A stretch of 64,000 nt of DNA, taken from NCBI GenBank assembly GCA_000403335.2, contig KE159617.1, forward strand, positions 1 to 64,000. Direction: 5' to 3'. This document shows positions 20,301-28,020 of the stretch, piece after piece (within the stretch, counting starts at the first letter, position 1; each line of letters starts with the position of its first letter). Origin of the DNA: Lachnospiraceae bacterium MD335 (GTDB taxonomy: Bacteria; Bacillota; Clostridia; Lachnospirales; Lachnospiraceae). The position numbers were made by a program, and so were the translations under genes. The notes below the pieces were generated by a model. That model was not told the DNA's origin and did no database searches. It was given only the letters and a program-made list of their open reading frames with translations.

Positions 20301-20848
20301 AGCTTTATTCGGATATTCTTGTTTATGATTTTCTTATGTTAAAGGAAGCGATTCCGGTAAAAGAAAAGCTGATATGCTATACATCTTCCGATAACAGGGA
20401 AATTGACTGGGAGGACAGTAACGGCTGTGTGCTTGAGCTGATTCGCCTGAATAAATTTTTAGGGCGCGAAAAGGAAGCGCAGCGTTACAGGCAGCTTTTT
20501 GTGAATGCCATAAATAAATACTTTAACTGTACGGGTGAGCAGGCATATGACAGCTTTGTTGAAAGTGATCCGGTTGCGAGGCTGGATAATCTGACGCTGA
20601 TTGTAGATTTTTTGTCAATCACGGGTGAGCTTGCGCTTGCGGAAAAATATGCCGCGATGCTGGGCGACTGCGTGTTGTGTGCTTATTGTAATTACGCGGT
20701 TTGCTGCGACCGGTTTGAGGCGCTTGGCATTTTCTACGAGGCAAAGGGCGATAAGGCGCGTGCGTATGAATACTTTGAGAAAGCGGTCGGTGAGCGCAGC
20801 TATTATAAGGGGCATGCACTGTACCGTCTGATGGAGAAAAAGAAATAA
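17369..20848 (+). CDS. Large TPR protein with degenerate J domain
   Basis: An 1159-residue soluble protein. Residues about 10-60 resemble a J domain (LGIDVTKDEALIRSAYRMAL, then FKSLREAYENAL), but the HPD triad that activates Hsp70 is replaced by NPE in ANNPEENPEGF. The rest is almost wholly helical, with many tetratricopeptide-like repeats, clearest at about 600-900 (for example YHDMGQIDNACAYIKKAIDL and RRGCALMQLGRYKEALADF). The Hsp70 gene starts 26 bp downstream, so the pair is probably one operon: this protein may be a client-binding scaffold for that Hsp70. Function beyond this is unknown. An AAGGAG site precedes the ATG. Confidence 0.75.
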   Translation: MELDLHMTDLVMTFAILGIDVTKDEALIRSAYRMALPANNPEENPEGFKSLREAYENALAYSRTPDEEQEQITAEMIDTSTPMGAFQAKLADIYNRLSARINLASWEELLKDAVFEGLDTFDEAKWALFLYLAENYRIPHEAYVFLDERFHIQENEQEFKDHLPVGFVDFMISNVNNTNGGYSYNWMRLLEGADDADYDTFFGYIYELGGELGNEDCTRAGDLIKAIDALGIWHPHYAIDKAEYLRRTGKKDEALEMVRGLLSREEYQDDLHVQMACGSMLWSMDEKEEAYKALCRSLEINSENYAGNKYAAFYEIEHGEIREALKHVYAIRNLSDDEELSEAANKVEREFIALCEQNMKDGAIDPEDVRLLVYAYGYQDEPDKAIAAIQSDPSYENAIKGYHMLLSYMYKQKKDYDNAAAHGRKRLEVIQGKLADLKEGKPLAEDDTEESLLRSLSDAYLQLGLMFMIRAKDASALQERFDLYKQSIPMFLEAQNAMSDNVTVLLNLAYAYSETNDYRKAYEVYDNLIKDLGVQNGLLFLKQRVCYEMDNAQEVIDLFYQLLDGGAQEAGIYEYTVRVFLDYRQLDDAKDIFERAQAAGITSFGLRALQLAYDYYTKSDSADIGILNKALDAMLVEGEQGADDFYIRDYLAELYYLKAMCVAQFKENKIPHLKSAIEVNDRAKYHMALASCYAEQEKPQDAMQEYLYIEKFFIPDTELYVKMAERYHDMGQIDNACAYIKKAIDLTPDRVGIYKVAARAYDDMAIERRSLYLDSIAFWKIYIDSEPDDMDFALYRRGCALMQLGRYKEALADFQKGYEVADENARYDINVSMGKAYGSLGQFAKGAEYIEEALNSLKEKERGERYAYTAVLALSRTYMKLGRFTDAEQLLRKNLRYFESERRSHMVRELKDVYVSVGEYDKALHILKSYSELFDDAYNVYLRLYVRHRACTTAKEKKSILKEVKRAFHKYNTYDLRELYSDILVYDFLMLKEAIPVKEKLICYTSSDNREIDWEDSNGCVLELIRLNKFLGREKEAQRYRQLFVNAINKYFNCTGEQAYDSFVESDPVARLDNLTLIVDFLSITGELALAEKYAAMLGDCVLCAYCNYAVCCDRFEALGIFYEAKGDKARAYEYFEKAVGERSYYKGHALYRLMEKKK

Positions 20849-20874
20849 AATAATAAGGGAAAGGGCATGTGCAA

Positions 20875-22581
20875 ATGCACGTGTGTAAAAATATGATAAT
20901 TGGAATTGATTTAGGAACAACAAACAGTCTTTGTGCCTATTACAGTGACGAAGGGGCAAAAATTATTCCAAACCGTCTTGGGAAGCCGCTGACGCCGTCT
21001 GTGGTTAGTGTAGACGAACAGGGAATGGTTTCCGTTGGGGAAACGGCGCAGGAATACGCTTTGCTGCATCCTGACAGGGCGGCGGATGTCTTTAAGCGCT
21101 TTATGGGAACGGACAAAAAGTATACGCTTGGAGACCATACATACAACGCGGAGGAGCTTTCCGCGTTTGTGCTGCGCGCGCTCAAGGAGGACGCGGAAAC
21201 GTATTTGAAGGAAGAGGTTACGGAGGCGGTGATCAGCGTGCCTGCGTATTTTGACGACAAACGCCGGAAGGCGACAAAGCGTGCCGGAGAGCTTGCGGGG
21301 CTGAAGGTGGAGCGTATTATCAGTGAGCCGACTGCGGCGGCGATAGCCTATGGTCTGTATGAAAAACGGACAAATACGCGCTTTTTGGTGTTTGACCTGG
21401 GCGGCGGCACATTTGACGTGTCCATTTTAGAGCTGTTTGAAAATATTTTGGAGGTGCGCGCCGTTGCGGGAGACAATTATTTGGGCGGTGAGGATTTTAC
21501 GGACCTTTTGGTCAATGAATTTTTGCAGAAAAATGAGATTTCGCCGGATGCGCTTACGCTGCGGGAACTTGGACGGCTTCACAAGGCGGCTGAGAATGCA
21601 AAGCGTGCGTTTACGGATGAGGATGAGGTCAGTATTGTCTTTCCGTATCAGGATGAGGATAAAGAGTTTCATATTTCACTCAAAGACTATGAGGCGCTTT
21701 GTGAACCCTTGCTTGAGAAAATCAGAAAGCCGGTTCAGAGGAGCTTATCGGACGCGCACATTAAGCTTTCAGATATTGATGAAGTGGTGCTTGTGGGAGG
21801 GGCGACAAAGCTGTCCACAGTGCATAATTTTATTGTAAAGCTTTTCCGGAAGTTTCCGGATACATCAATTAATCCGGATGAGGCGGTTGCACTCGGCGCT
21901 GCCATTCAGGCAGCGATGAAGGAGCGTAACGAGGCGGTAAAGGAGGTTATTCTTACCGATGTGTGCTCTTTTACACTCGGAACGGAGATTTCGGTAGAGC
22001 GCGCAAACGGGATGTATGAGGCGGGACATTTTATGCCGATTATTGACCGGAATACCGTGATTCCCGCAAGCCGTACGGAGCGTGTATACACGCTGCATGA
22101 CAATCAGGACAGTATCCGCGTGAATGTTTTGCAGGGGGAGAGCCGTTTTGCGCAGAATAATCTTCTGCTTGGCAGCATGACGGTGCGTGTGCCGAAAAAT
22201 ACGGCGGGCGAAGAGGCTGTGGATATTACGTATACGTATGACATTAACTCGCTGCTTGAGGTTCAGGTGAAGGTGATTTCCACAGGCGAGGTGAAGAAGC
22301 AGATTATTAAGGGCAAGAGCAATGAGATGTCCGAGGAGGAAGTACAGCAGCGTATGGAGGAGCTTTCGTATCTGAAGGTGCATCCGCGTGACCAGGAGGA
22401 GAACAGACTTTTGCTGCTCAAGGGCGAGCGGCTGTACGAGGAGAGCACGGGTGACACGCGTGTTATGATTGATATGTGGCTGCGTAAGTTTGAGGAGGCG
22501 CTCAATTCGCGCAGCCGCGAGAATATCGAGGATGCAAGGCGCGAGTTAAAGGAACAGCTTGCGGAGTTGGATAATTTGTAA
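20875..22581 (+). CDS. Short Hsp70 chaperone (HscC-like)
   Basis: A 568-residue Hsp70. The ATPase domain has [47 protein letters not shown] and [11 protein letters not shown], all intact. The substrate domain is short (from about residue 375) and ends without the long lid and acidic tail of DnaK, matching HscC-type proteins of about 560 residues. ATG 20875 is preferred because GGGAAAGGG lies 8 nt upstream; ATG 20893 starts closer to the usual N-terminus but lacks a ribosome site. It is partnered with the upstream degenerate J/TPR protein and is not in a grpE-dnaJ context, so it is not the housekeeping DnaK. Confidence 0.88.
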   Translation: MHVCKNMIIGIDLGTTNSLCAYYSDEGAKIIPNRLGKPLTPSVVSVDEQGMVSVGETAQEYALLHPDRAADVFKRFMGTDKKYTLGDHTYNAEELSAFVLRALKEDAETYLKEEVTEAVISVPAYFDDKRRKATKRAGELAGLKVERIISEPTAAAIAYGLYEKRTNTRFLVFDLGGGTFDVSILELFENILEVRAVAGDNYLGGEDFTDLLVNEFLQKNEISPDALTLRELGRLHKAAENAKRAFTDEDEVSIVFPYQDEDKEFHISLKDYEALCEPLLEKIRKPVQRSLSDAHIKLSDIDEVVLVGGATKLSTVHNFIVKLFRKFPDTSINPDEAVALGAAIQAAMKERNEAVKEVILTDVCSFTLGTEISVERANGMYEAGHFMPIIDRNTVIPASRTERVYTLHDNQDSIRVNVLQGESRFAQNNLLLGSMTVRVPKNTAGEEAVDITYTYDINSLLEVQVKVISTGEVKKQIIKGKSNEMSEEEVQQRMEELSYLKVHPRDQEENRLLLLKGERLYEESTGDTRVMIDMWLRKFEEALNSRSRENIEDARRELKEQLAELDNL

Positions 22582-22687
22582 CGTTCAGACCAGTATTTTT
22601 CATGGGTAAAAGAGACAAACTTCCGGTGCAGAAATTGTAGAGATTTCATATATATTTTAAATTGTATAAAAAATATAAAATATTCCC

Positions 22688-22716
22688 TTGAATAACAAAA
22701 AATATTGTGATATAAA
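22688..22716 (+). promoter_or_regulatory. Promoter of small ORF at 22780
   Basis: TTGAAT (22688-22693), 17 nt, TATAAA (22711-22716) with an extended TGA just before the -10. Confidence 0.6.
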
Positions 22717-22779
22717 TAGGATAACAAAAGCAAAATTACAAATTTTTTGTGAAAAATGTCTAAGAAAGGGGAACCGGTT

Positions 22780-22977
22780 ATGGAATTTCTTGATGGAAAA
22801 GGAGCAGCTCGGATTGTGGGCGAGTATATTGAAAGGGAAGTGCAGGAGTTCAAGAGAATGACAGAACGGGAACTTGCAGGCAACGGCATTGCACCTTCCG
22901 CGAAGGAGGCATTTAACAGAAAGCCGTATTATAATACAGGGAATACAAATTTCAAATGCCGCCCGGTTGTGCGGTAA
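22780..22977 (+). CDS. Small hypothetical protein
   Basis: A 65-residue charged protein beginning MEFLDGKGAARIVGEYIE, helical in its first half, with a C-terminal polar tail. No family is recognised. It is supported by a good promoter, an AAAGGGG ribosome site 8 nt before ATG 22780, and a strong terminator just after the stop, so it is a complete single-gene unit. It lies between the Hsp70 gene and the fatty acid operon. Confidence 0.6.
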   Translation: MEFLDGKGAARIVGEYIEREVQEFKRMTERELAGNGIAPSAKEAFNRKPYYNTGNTNFKCRPVVR

Positions 22978-22995
22978 AAACGATATAGAAAAAGA

Positions 22996-23039
22996 AACAT
23001 CTCTCAAAACCGAAGAACGGAATTGAGGGATGTTTTTTT
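22996..23039 (+). terminator. Strong terminator
   Basis: A 12-bp stem (22996-23007 with 23023-23034 region, one G-U) followed by seven T residues. Confidence 0.88.
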
Positions 23040-23101
23040 GTTAGCTTATACTAACAATTCCTAAACAAACCATAAACAAAAAGAAAAAGTTAAAAATTTC
23101 C

Positions 23102-23130
23102 TTGACATATGAGAAACAAAGCGTTAATCT
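23102..23130 (+). promoter_or_regulatory. Sigma-A promoter of the fatty acid operon
   Basis: Consensus TTGACA (23102-23107), 17-nt spacer, TAATCT (23125-23130). The predicted start near 23137 is just before the operator array. Confidence 0.85.
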
Positions 23131-23145
23131 TTATCTCGTAAATAC

Positions 23146-23190
23146 TTTGAAAGTCAAAAGATTTGAAACTCAAAATTTTTGACCGTCAAA
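23146..23190 (+). promoter_or_regulatory. Three tandem FabT-type operators
   Basis: TTTGAAAGTCAAA (23146-23158), TTTGAAACTCAAA (23162-23174) and TTTGACCGTCAAA (23178-23190) are three 13-bp palindromes of form TTTGA-N3-TCAAA, repeated at exactly 16 bp. Their arms match the general TTTGA/TCAAA operator form of FabT, the MarR-family repressor of fatty acid genes. A MarR/FabT-like gene closes this operon at 31888. They lie just downstream of the promoter, in the leader before acpP. Confidence 0.8.
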
Positions 23191-23227
23191 CAAATTTTTA
23201 TGTAAAAGGAAAAAGGAGACAATTATC

Positions 23228-23461
23228 ATGTTAGAAAGAGTAAAAGAAATCATCGAAGAGCAGTTAAACGTTGAGGGTGTGGAGATTACAGAGGCTACAC
23301 GTTTTAAAGAGGATTTAGAGGCAGATTCTCTTGACCTGTTCGAGCTTGTTATGGCATTCGAGGAGGAGTACGGCGTAGAAATCCCTTCTGAGGATTTGGA
23401 GAAGATTACAACGGTTGGTTCCGTTATTGATTACATGAAAGCAAAGGGCGTAAACGCATAA
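23228..23461 (+). CDS. acpP: Acyl carrier protein
   Basis: A 77-residue acidic four-helix protein that carries growing acyl chains. Ser34 in [10 protein letters not shown] is the 4'-phosphopantetheine site. AAGGAG precedes the ATG. The stop overlaps the fabK start by one base (TAATG), so translation is coupled. It is the first gene of the fab operon, directly behind the operator array. Confidence 0.97.
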   Translation: MLERVKEIIEEQLNVEGVEITEATRFKEDLEADSLDLFELVMAFEEEYGVEIPSEDLEKITTVGSVIDYMKAKGVNA

Positions 23462-24390
23462 TGAAAACAAGAGTTACAGAGATTTTAGGAATTGAATATC
23501 CTATTATACAGGGCGGTATGGCGTGGGTTGCCACGTATCAGCTTGCAGCGGCAGTATCAAATGCCGGCGGACTTGGGTTAATCGGCGCGGGCGGCGCGCC
23601 GGCTTCCTTTGTCAGGGAGCAGATCCAAAAGGCAAAAGAGCTGACGGACAAGCCGTTTGGCGTAAATATCATGCTGATGAACCCTGAGGCGGACGAGATT
23701 GCGAAGGTCATTGTGGACGAGGGCGTGAAGGTCGTTACCACGGGAGCGGGCAATCCGGCGAAGTATATGGAGATGTGGAAAGCGGCTGGCGTGAAGGTCA
23801 TTCCCGTTGTGGCAAGCGTGGCGCTCGCAAAGCTCATGGAGCGCGGCGGCGCGGATGCGGTTGTTGCGGAGGGCACGGAGAGCGGCGGACACATCGGTTC
23901 GACAACGACGATGGCGCTTGTGCCGCAGGTAGCGGATGCCGTGAGCATTCCCGTGATTGCAGCAGGCGGTATTGCGGATGGCAGAGGTTTTGCGGCGGCA
24001 TTTATGCTCGGCGCGGAAGGTGTGCAGCTTGGTACGCGTTTTGTCGTGGCGACGGAGTCGATTGTGCATGAGAAGTACAAGGCAATGTTAATCAAAGCAA
24101 AGGACATTGATTCGGCAGTGACAGGTCTTTCGACGGGACATCCCGTTAGAAGTATCCGCAATAAAATGACAAAAGAATATTTAAAACTGGAAAAAGAGGG
24201 CGCGGACTTTATGGAGCTTGAGAAGATGACGCTTGGCTCTCTGAGGAAGGCGGTTGTCGAAGGCGATGTTATAAACGGTACAGTTATGGCAGGTCAGATT
24301 GCGGGACTTGTCAAGAAGGAACAGCCCTGTAAAGAGATTATCGACGAGATTATGTCGGAGGGCATGGAGTTATTAAACAAAACATTTTAG
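23461..24390 (+). CDS. fabK: Enoyl-ACP reductase II (FabK)
   Basis: A 309-residue FMN-dependent TIM-barrel enzyme that catalyses the last reduction of each elongation cycle. It has the N-terminal YPIIQGGMAWVA, the EGTESGGHIG flavin/active-site motif with its histidine, and AAGGIADGRGFAAAFMLGA. It is similar in fold to the second NPD-type protein at 29821 but lacks that protein's cysteine cluster. FabK replaces FabI in many Firmicutes, so triclosan-type inhibitors of FabI would not be expected to hit it. Confidence 0.95.
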   Translation: MKTRVTEILGIEYPIIQGGMAWVATYQLAAAVSNAGGLGLIGAGGAPASFVREQIQKAKELTDKPFGVNIMLMNPEADEIAKVIVDEGVKVVTTGAGNPAKYMEMWKAAGVKVIPVVASVALAKLMERGGADAVVAEGTESGGHIGSTTTMALVPQVADAVSIPVIAAGGIADGRGFAAAFMLGAEGVQLGTRFVVATESIVHEKYKAMLIKAKDIDSAVTGLSTGHPVRSIRNKMTKEYLKLEKEGADFMELEKMTLGSLRKAVVEGDVINGTVMAGQIAGLVKKEQPCKEIIDEIMSEGMELLNKTF

Positions 24391-24447
24391 GATATATACA
24401 AATATTTGTTTGTGTATAAAACCTTAATAAAAAGAAAGGCACGTAAA

Positions 24448-25356
24448 ATGAGCAAAACAGCATTTATTTTCCCCGGTCAGGGTTCCCAGTACGTTGGCAT
24501 GGGAAAGGATTTTTATGATACATACAGCGAGGCAAAGGAAGTATTTGCGCTCGCGGGCGAGGCGTCAGGGCTTGATATGGAAAAGCTTTGTTTTGAGGAG
24601 AACGAGGACATTAATATCACGGAATATACGCAGATTGCAATGCTTGCGGACGAGGTGGCAATCTTAAAGGTGCTTGAGGCGAAGGGTATCAAGGCGGATA
24701 TTACGGCAGGCTTGAGTCTCGGCGAGTACGGTGCGCTTGCGGCTGCAGACGTTATGGATTTGAAGGACCTGTTTCATATTATCAGAAAGCGCGGTATTTT
24801 CATGCAGGAGGCGTATCCTGTGGGCGGTGCGATGACGGCGGTGCTCGGACTTGACGGCGAGAAAATAAATGAGATATGTGCGGCGACAGAGGGCATTGTG
24901 ACCGTGGCAAACTACAACTGCCCCGGACAGATTGTCATTACCGGAGAAGAAAAAGCAGTGGCGGCAGCCGCGCAGGCGCTTTCGGACGCAGGTGCAAAGC
25001 GCTGTGTACCGTTGAAGGTAAGCGGCCCGTTCCACTCAGAGCTTTTAAAGGGAGCAGGCGAAAAGCTTGGCGAGGAATTAAAGAATATTGAACTGCGCAA
25101 TCCGGCAATTCCATATATCAGCAATGTCAATGCAACGGATGTGACGGACAAAGCGCCCATTAAGGAGCTTTTGCAGAATCAGGTGTCCAATTCCGTGTGC
25201 TGGCAGCAGACGATTGAGAAAATGATTGCGGATGGCGTTGACACGTTTATCGAAATAGGACCGGGAAAAACCCTTAGCGGCTTTATGAGAAAGATTAACA
25301 AAGACGTTAAGTGCATTAATATAGATAAGATTGAAGATTTGGAGAAACTAAGCTGA
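24448..25356 (+). CDS. fabD: Malonyl-CoA:ACP transacylase
   Basis: A 302-residue enzyme loading malonate on ACP. FIFPGQGSQYVGMG opens the protein, and the catalytic Ser90 is in GLSLGEYGAL; the partner His is in VSGPFHSELL. ATG 24448 is chosen with AAGG 8 nt upstream, rather than ATG 24406. The stop codon lies within the first of two hairpins that fill the gap to fabG. Confidence 0.95.
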   Translation: MSKTAFIFPGQGSQYVGMGKDFYDTYSEAKEVFALAGEASGLDMEKLCFEENEDINITEYTQIAMLADEVAILKVLEAKGIKADITAGLSLGEYGALAAADVMDLKDLFHIIRKRGIFMQEAYPVGGAMTAVLGLDGEKINEICAATEGIVTVANYNCPGQIVITGEEKAVAAAAQALSDAGAKRCVPLKVSGPFHSELLKGAGEKLGEELKNIELRNPAIPYISNVNATDVTDKAPIKELLQNQVSNSVCWQQTIEKMIADGVDTFIEIGPGKTLSGFMRKINKDVKCINIDKIEDLEKLS

Positions 25357-25401
25357 AAATAAATTTTCAGCTGGCAAATTTGTGCAGGGGCACAAATTCG
25401 C
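25351..25401 (+). promoter_or_regulatory. Tandem hairpins between fabD and fabG
   Basis: AGCTGAAAAT (25351-25360) pairs perfectly with ATTTTCAGCT (25363-25372). GCAAATTTGTGC (25374-25385) pairs with GCACAAATTCGC (25390-25401) with one mismatch. The two stems are one base apart, start within the fabD 3' end and stop near the fabG ribosome site. No T tract. Confidence 0.6.
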
Positions 25402-25428
25402 AGGTTTATGGAAGGCGCAGGTATTGAA

Positions 25429-26169
25429 ATGTTAGAAAATAAAATCGCTCTCGTAACGGGGGCAGGACGCGGCATCGGGCGTGAAATCGCGCTCACGCTC
25501 GCAAAAAACGGTGCGACCGTCATCGTAAATTATAACGGTTCCAAGGATGCGGCGGACGAGGTTGTCTCCGCAATCACACAAAACGGCGGAAGTGCGGAGG
25601 CGATACAGTGCAACGTATCCGATTATGCCGCAAGCGAGGCGTTCGTAAAGACCGTGTTGGAAAAATACAAAAAAGTAGACATTCTCGTAAATAACGCAGG
25701 CGTTACAAGGGATAACCTTATTATGCGCATGAGCGAAGATGACTATGACGCAGTGCTCGATACAAACTTAAAGGGTACCTTTAATATGATAAAACACCTC
25801 TCCCGCAGCTTCATTAAGCAGCGCGGAGGTAAAATCATTAACATTACATCCGTAAGCGGTGTGCTTGGAAATGCGGGACAGGCAAACTATTCGGCATCCA
25901 AGGCAGGCGTAATCGGCTTGACAAAGAGTGTGGCAAGAGAGCTTGCAAGCCGCGGCGTCAATGTGAATGCAGTGGCTCCGGGCTTTATTGACACGGATAT
26001 GACAAAGAACATGACAGAGGACGCAAAGAAAGAGGCTGCAGGCATGATACCGATGGGCAGGATGGGCAGCACAAAGGACATTGCGGATATGGTACTGTTT
26101 CTTGCAGGCGACAGCGCAAATTACATTACAGGACAGGTAATGTGCGTTGACGGCGGCATGTCAATGTAA
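25429..26169 (+). CDS. fabG: 3-oxoacyl-ACP reductase
   Basis: A 246-residue NADPH-dependent short-chain dehydrogenase. It has TGAGRGIGREIA (cofactor site), NNAGVTRDN, and the catalytic Ser-Tyr-Lys in ITSVSG and YSASKAG. The C-terminal ITGQVMCVDGGMSM is typical of FabG. ATG 25429 fits the usual N-terminus and has AGG about 8 nt upstream; ATG 25408 would add seven residues. Confidence 0.95.
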   Translation: MLENKIALVTGAGRGIGREIALTLAKNGATVIVNYNGSKDAADEVVSAITQNGGSAEAIQCNVSDYAASEAFVKTVLEKYKKVDILVNNAGVTRDNLIMRMSEDDYDAVLDTNLKGTFNMIKHLSRSFIKQRGGKIINITSVSGVLGNAGQANYSASKAGVIGLTKSVARELASRGVNVNAVAPGFIDTDMTKNMTEDAKKEAAGMIPMGRMGSTKDIADMVLFLAGDSANYITGQVMCVDGGMSM

Positions 26170-26200
26170 AAAAGACTGTGAAAGGAGCAAGGTTATAGAG

Positions 26201-27436
26201 ATGAAGAAAAGAGTAGTGGTAACAGGCATGGGTGCAATCACGCCGATTGGAAACAGCGTTGACGCGTTTTGGGAAGGAATCAAGCAGGAGAAAATCGGAT
26301 TTGACAAGATTTCCTATTTTGATGCGTCTGATTATAAGTGCAAAATTGCAGCGCAGGTAAAGGATTTTGATCCTGCCGCGTATATGGACAAAAAGGCAGC
26401 CCGCAGAATGGAGCAGTTCTGTCAGTTCGCGATAGCGGCGTCAAAAGAAGCGCTTGAGGACGCAGGGATTGATATGGAGAAAGAGGACGCGTTCCGTATA
26501 GGCTGTTCGATCGGTAACGGCGTCGGCAGTCTTCAGGCAATGGAGCGTGAGCATACAAAGCTTATGGAAAAAGGACCGTCGAAGCTGTCTCCGCTGTTTG
26601 TGCCCCTCGTGATTTCCAATATGGCTGCTGGAAACGTCAGCATTGCGTTCGGATTAAAGGGCAAGAATATCAATGTCGTAACGGCATGTGCAACCGGAAC
26701 CAACTCGATTGGCGAGGCATTCCGCGCAATCCAGTACGGTGATGCCGACATTATGCTTTCCGGCGGTACGGAAAGCTCAATTACGCCGTTGGGCATTGGT
26801 GGATTTTCAGCGCTTACTGCGCTTTCAACGAGTGAAGATCCCGCGCGCTGTTCGATTCCGTTTGACAAGGACAGAGACGGCTTTGTTATGGGCGAGGGCG
26901 CAGGCATTGTCGTGCTTGAGGAGCTTGAGCACGCAAAGGCAAGAGGCGCAAAGATTTATGCGGAGGTTGTAGGCTACGGCTGTTCTGCGGACGCATACCA
27001 CATCACATCGCCCGTAGAGGACGGTTCCGGCGCGGCAAGGGCAATGTTAAATGCTGTGGAGGACGCGGGTATTGCACCTACGGACATTACATATATCAAT
27101 GCTCACGGAACCAGTACACATCATAATGATTTGTTTGAAACAAGAGCAATCAAGACGGCATTCGGCGATCATGCAAAGAATATTAAAATCAATTCGACAA
27201 AGTCAATGGTAGGACATCTGCTTGGCGGTGCGGGCGCGGTTGAGTTTGTGGCATGCGTTAAGGAAATCGAAGAAGGCTTTATCCACAAAACGGTCGGCTT
27301 GCAGGAAAGTGAAGAAGAGCTGGATTTGAACTACTGCAAGGAGAGCTATCAGGAAGAGATACCCTATGCACTTAGCAATTCGCTTGGGTTTGGCGGACAC
27401 AACGCAAGTATTCTTATCAAAAAATATTCCGGATAA
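26201..27436 (+). CDS. fabF: 3-oxoacyl-ACP synthase II
   Basis: A 411-residue condensing enzyme. The catalytic triad is present: Cys163 in TACATGTNSIGEA, His in NAHGTSTHHND, and His in SMVGHLLGGAGAVE. It begins KKRVVVTGMGAITPIG as expected for FabF. AAAGGAG lies upstream of ATG 26201. In related Clostridia accB follows; here a 129-bp spacer with an 18-bp inverted repeat follows instead. Confidence 0.96.
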   Translation: MKKRVVVTGMGAITPIGNSVDAFWEGIKQEKIGFDKISYFDASDYKCKIAAQVKDFDPAAYMDKKAARRMEQFCQFAIAASKEALEDAGIDMEKEDAFRIGCSIGNGVGSLQAMEREHTKLMEKGPSKLSPLFVPLVISNMAAGNVSIAFGLKGKNINVVTACATGTNSIGEAFRAIQYGDADIMLSGGTESSITPLGIGGFSALTALSTSEDPARCSIPFDKDRDGFVMGEGAGIVVLEELEHAKARGAKIYAEVVGYGCSADAYHITSPVEDGSGAARAMLNAVEDAGIAPTDITYINAHGTSTHHNDLFETRAIKTAFGDHAKNIKINSTKSMVGHLLGGAGAVEFVACVKEIEEGFIHKTVGLQESEEELDLNYCKESYQEEIPYALSNSLGFGGHNASILIKKYSG

Positions 27437-27452
27437 ACAACAAAAGTAAAAC

Positions 27453-27571
27453 TGACACATATGTCATAAATAAACAAACTGTTTATGACATATGTGTCAT
27501 AAATTAGTGACGTTTCATAAAGCAAGATACTTGTTTTAATATTTAATATGAGAAAGGTGACACATATGTCA
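27453..27571 (+). promoter_or_regulatory. Three-arm inverted repeat before fabZ
   Basis: TGACACATATGTCATAAA (27453-27470) and TTTATGACATATGTGTCA (27482-27499) form a perfect 18-bp stem with an 11-nt loop. A third copy, TGACACATATGTCA (27558-27571), contains part of the fabZ ribosome site and the ATG (27566). The middle arm can pair with either the first arm (18 bp) or the third (14 bp), so the two pairings exclude each other. No T tract follows the stem. It might be an RNA switch on fabZ translation or a set of protein-binding operators. Confidence 0.65.
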
Positions 27572-27997
27572 GTTTATACAGCAAAAGAGATTATGGAGAT
27601 TATTCCTCATAGACATCCGTTTATGCTAATCGACACGATTGAGGAGCTTGACGAGGGAGAGCGGGCGCTCGGAAAAAAGTGCGTAAGTTTTAACGAGCCG
27701 TTTTTTGCGGGACATTTTCCGGGGAATCCGGTTATGCCTGGCGTGCTCATTATTGAGGCGCTTGCACAGGTCGGCGCGGTTGCCATTTTGGGGATGCCCG
27801 AATGGAAGGGAAAGACGGCGTACTTTGTGGGAATTGACAAAGCGCGGTTTAAGCAGAAAGTTTATCCCGGCGACGTGCTGATGCTTGAGACAAAAATTGT
27901 CAAAGTAAAAGGACCAATCGGCGTCGGCGAGGCGACGGCAACGGTGAACGGCAAAGTTGTATGCAAGGCAGAATTGACCTTTGCAATAGGCGATTAA
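27566..27997 (+). CDS. fabZ: 3-hydroxyacyl-ACP dehydratase
   Basis: A 143-residue hot-dog fold enzyme. It has [12 protein letters not shown] with the catalytic His, and [17 protein letters not shown] with the catalytic Glu region. ATG 27566 is chosen because AAAGGTG lies 7 nt upstream; an ATG at 27548 precedes that site. The start codon is inside the third arm of the inverted repeat. It is 23 bp from accDA; accC, usual here in relatives, is absent. Confidence 0.95.
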   Translation: MSVYTAKEIMEIIPHRHPFMLIDTIEELDEGERALGKKCVSFNEPFFAGHFPGNPVMPGVLIIEALAQVGAVAILGMPEWKGKTAYFVGIDKARFKQKVYPGDVLMLETKIVKVKGPIGVGEATATVNGKVVCKAELTFAIGD

Positions 27998-28020
27998 AAA
28001 GAAAAGAGGTTTTGTTTATT

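Noticed and set aside
23040-23227. Riboswitch in front of the fab operon
   Set aside because: The leader is short and is explained by a promoter, three operators and a ribosome site; no aptamer-like fold was seen.
23538-24161. 207-codon minus-strand frame opposite fabK
   Set aside because: It is a low-complexity Ala/Ser/Thr/Pro-rich shadow of the fabK coding sequence with no ribosome site.
27453-27499. 18-bp stem read as a rho-independent terminator of fabF
   Set aside because: The stem is AT-rich and is followed by ATAAATTAG rather than a T tract; fabZ and later fab genes depend on read-through.
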